Origin: Sideroxydans lithotrophicus
GTDB lineage: Bacteria > Pseudomonadota > Gammaproteobacteria > Burkholderiales > Sulfuriferulaceae
DNA length: 11,517 nt
Reading direction: 5' to 3'
NCBI GenBank assembly: GCA_022736605.1
Contig: DZDB01000056.1
Location: forward strand, 1 to 11,517
The notes under the pieces were generated by a model, which had not been told where the DNA came from, did no database searches, and saw nothing but the letters and a program-made list of their open reading frames with translations. Both the position numbers and the translations under genes were made by a program. Of the stretch, positions 11,469 through 11,517 are shown piece after piece. Every line of letters begins with the position of its first letter. Positions within the stretch are counted from its first letter, which is position 1.

Positions 11469-11517
<49 letters not shown>

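Overview
The window looks like chromosomal DNA of a GC-rich betaproteobacterium. A Nitrosomonadales-type relative is my guess, inferred from gene content (tsaB-rimI-UDG, DUF1841 beside a FIST protein and nth, lemA with two TPM genes) and codon use; no rRNA marker is present. Most of it is densely packed housekeeping DNA. The left end is an accessory strip.

Bases 1-359 are the leader-distal end of a type I-E-like CRISPR array: the last 4 bases of one repeat, five complete 29-base repeats, six spacers and a decayed terminal repeat. The leader and any cas genes lie outside the window to the left. About 110 bases after the array comes a RelBE-like type II toxin-antitoxin pair (469-946) with a plausible promoter, a palindromic operator and an overlapping TTG-started toxin. 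A 169-base strip rich in inverted repeats (947-1115) closes the accessory part.

Next are a Tat-exported transglutaminase-like protein (minus strand, TTG start) and, divergent from it, a small exported HIRAN-domain protein. The plus-strand run then continues as tsaB, rimI, a degenerate uracil-DNA-glycosylase-like gene, a LemA lipoprotein, a YgcG-type TPM protein and a second soluble TPM protein. Almost all of these overlap or touch, so they are probably one translationally coupled transcript (2647-6311). TsaB and RimI act on tRNA t6A and on ribosomal protein S18; LemA/TPM/TPM is an envelope module of poorly known function.

A convergent minus-strand operon (8928 down to 6325) holds an unrecognised His/Trp/Tyr-rich 138-residue protein, endonuclease III (nth), a FIST sensory protein and a DUF1841 protein. 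Divergent from it, a plus-strand operon (9066-11409) encodes an SseB-family protein, an unrecognised 177-residue protein and a GlcD/D-lactate-dehydrogenase-type FAD oxidoreductase, with start/stop overlaps between them. The window ends inside a tRNA-Ala(GGC) gene behind a near-consensus promoter with a GC-rich discriminator.

I found no complete new system. The items most worth a second look are the glycosylase-like protein that has lost its Fe-S cysteines and catalytic motifs, the exported HIRAN protein, the TA pair abutting the CRISPR trailer, and the two unrecognised operon-embedded proteins.
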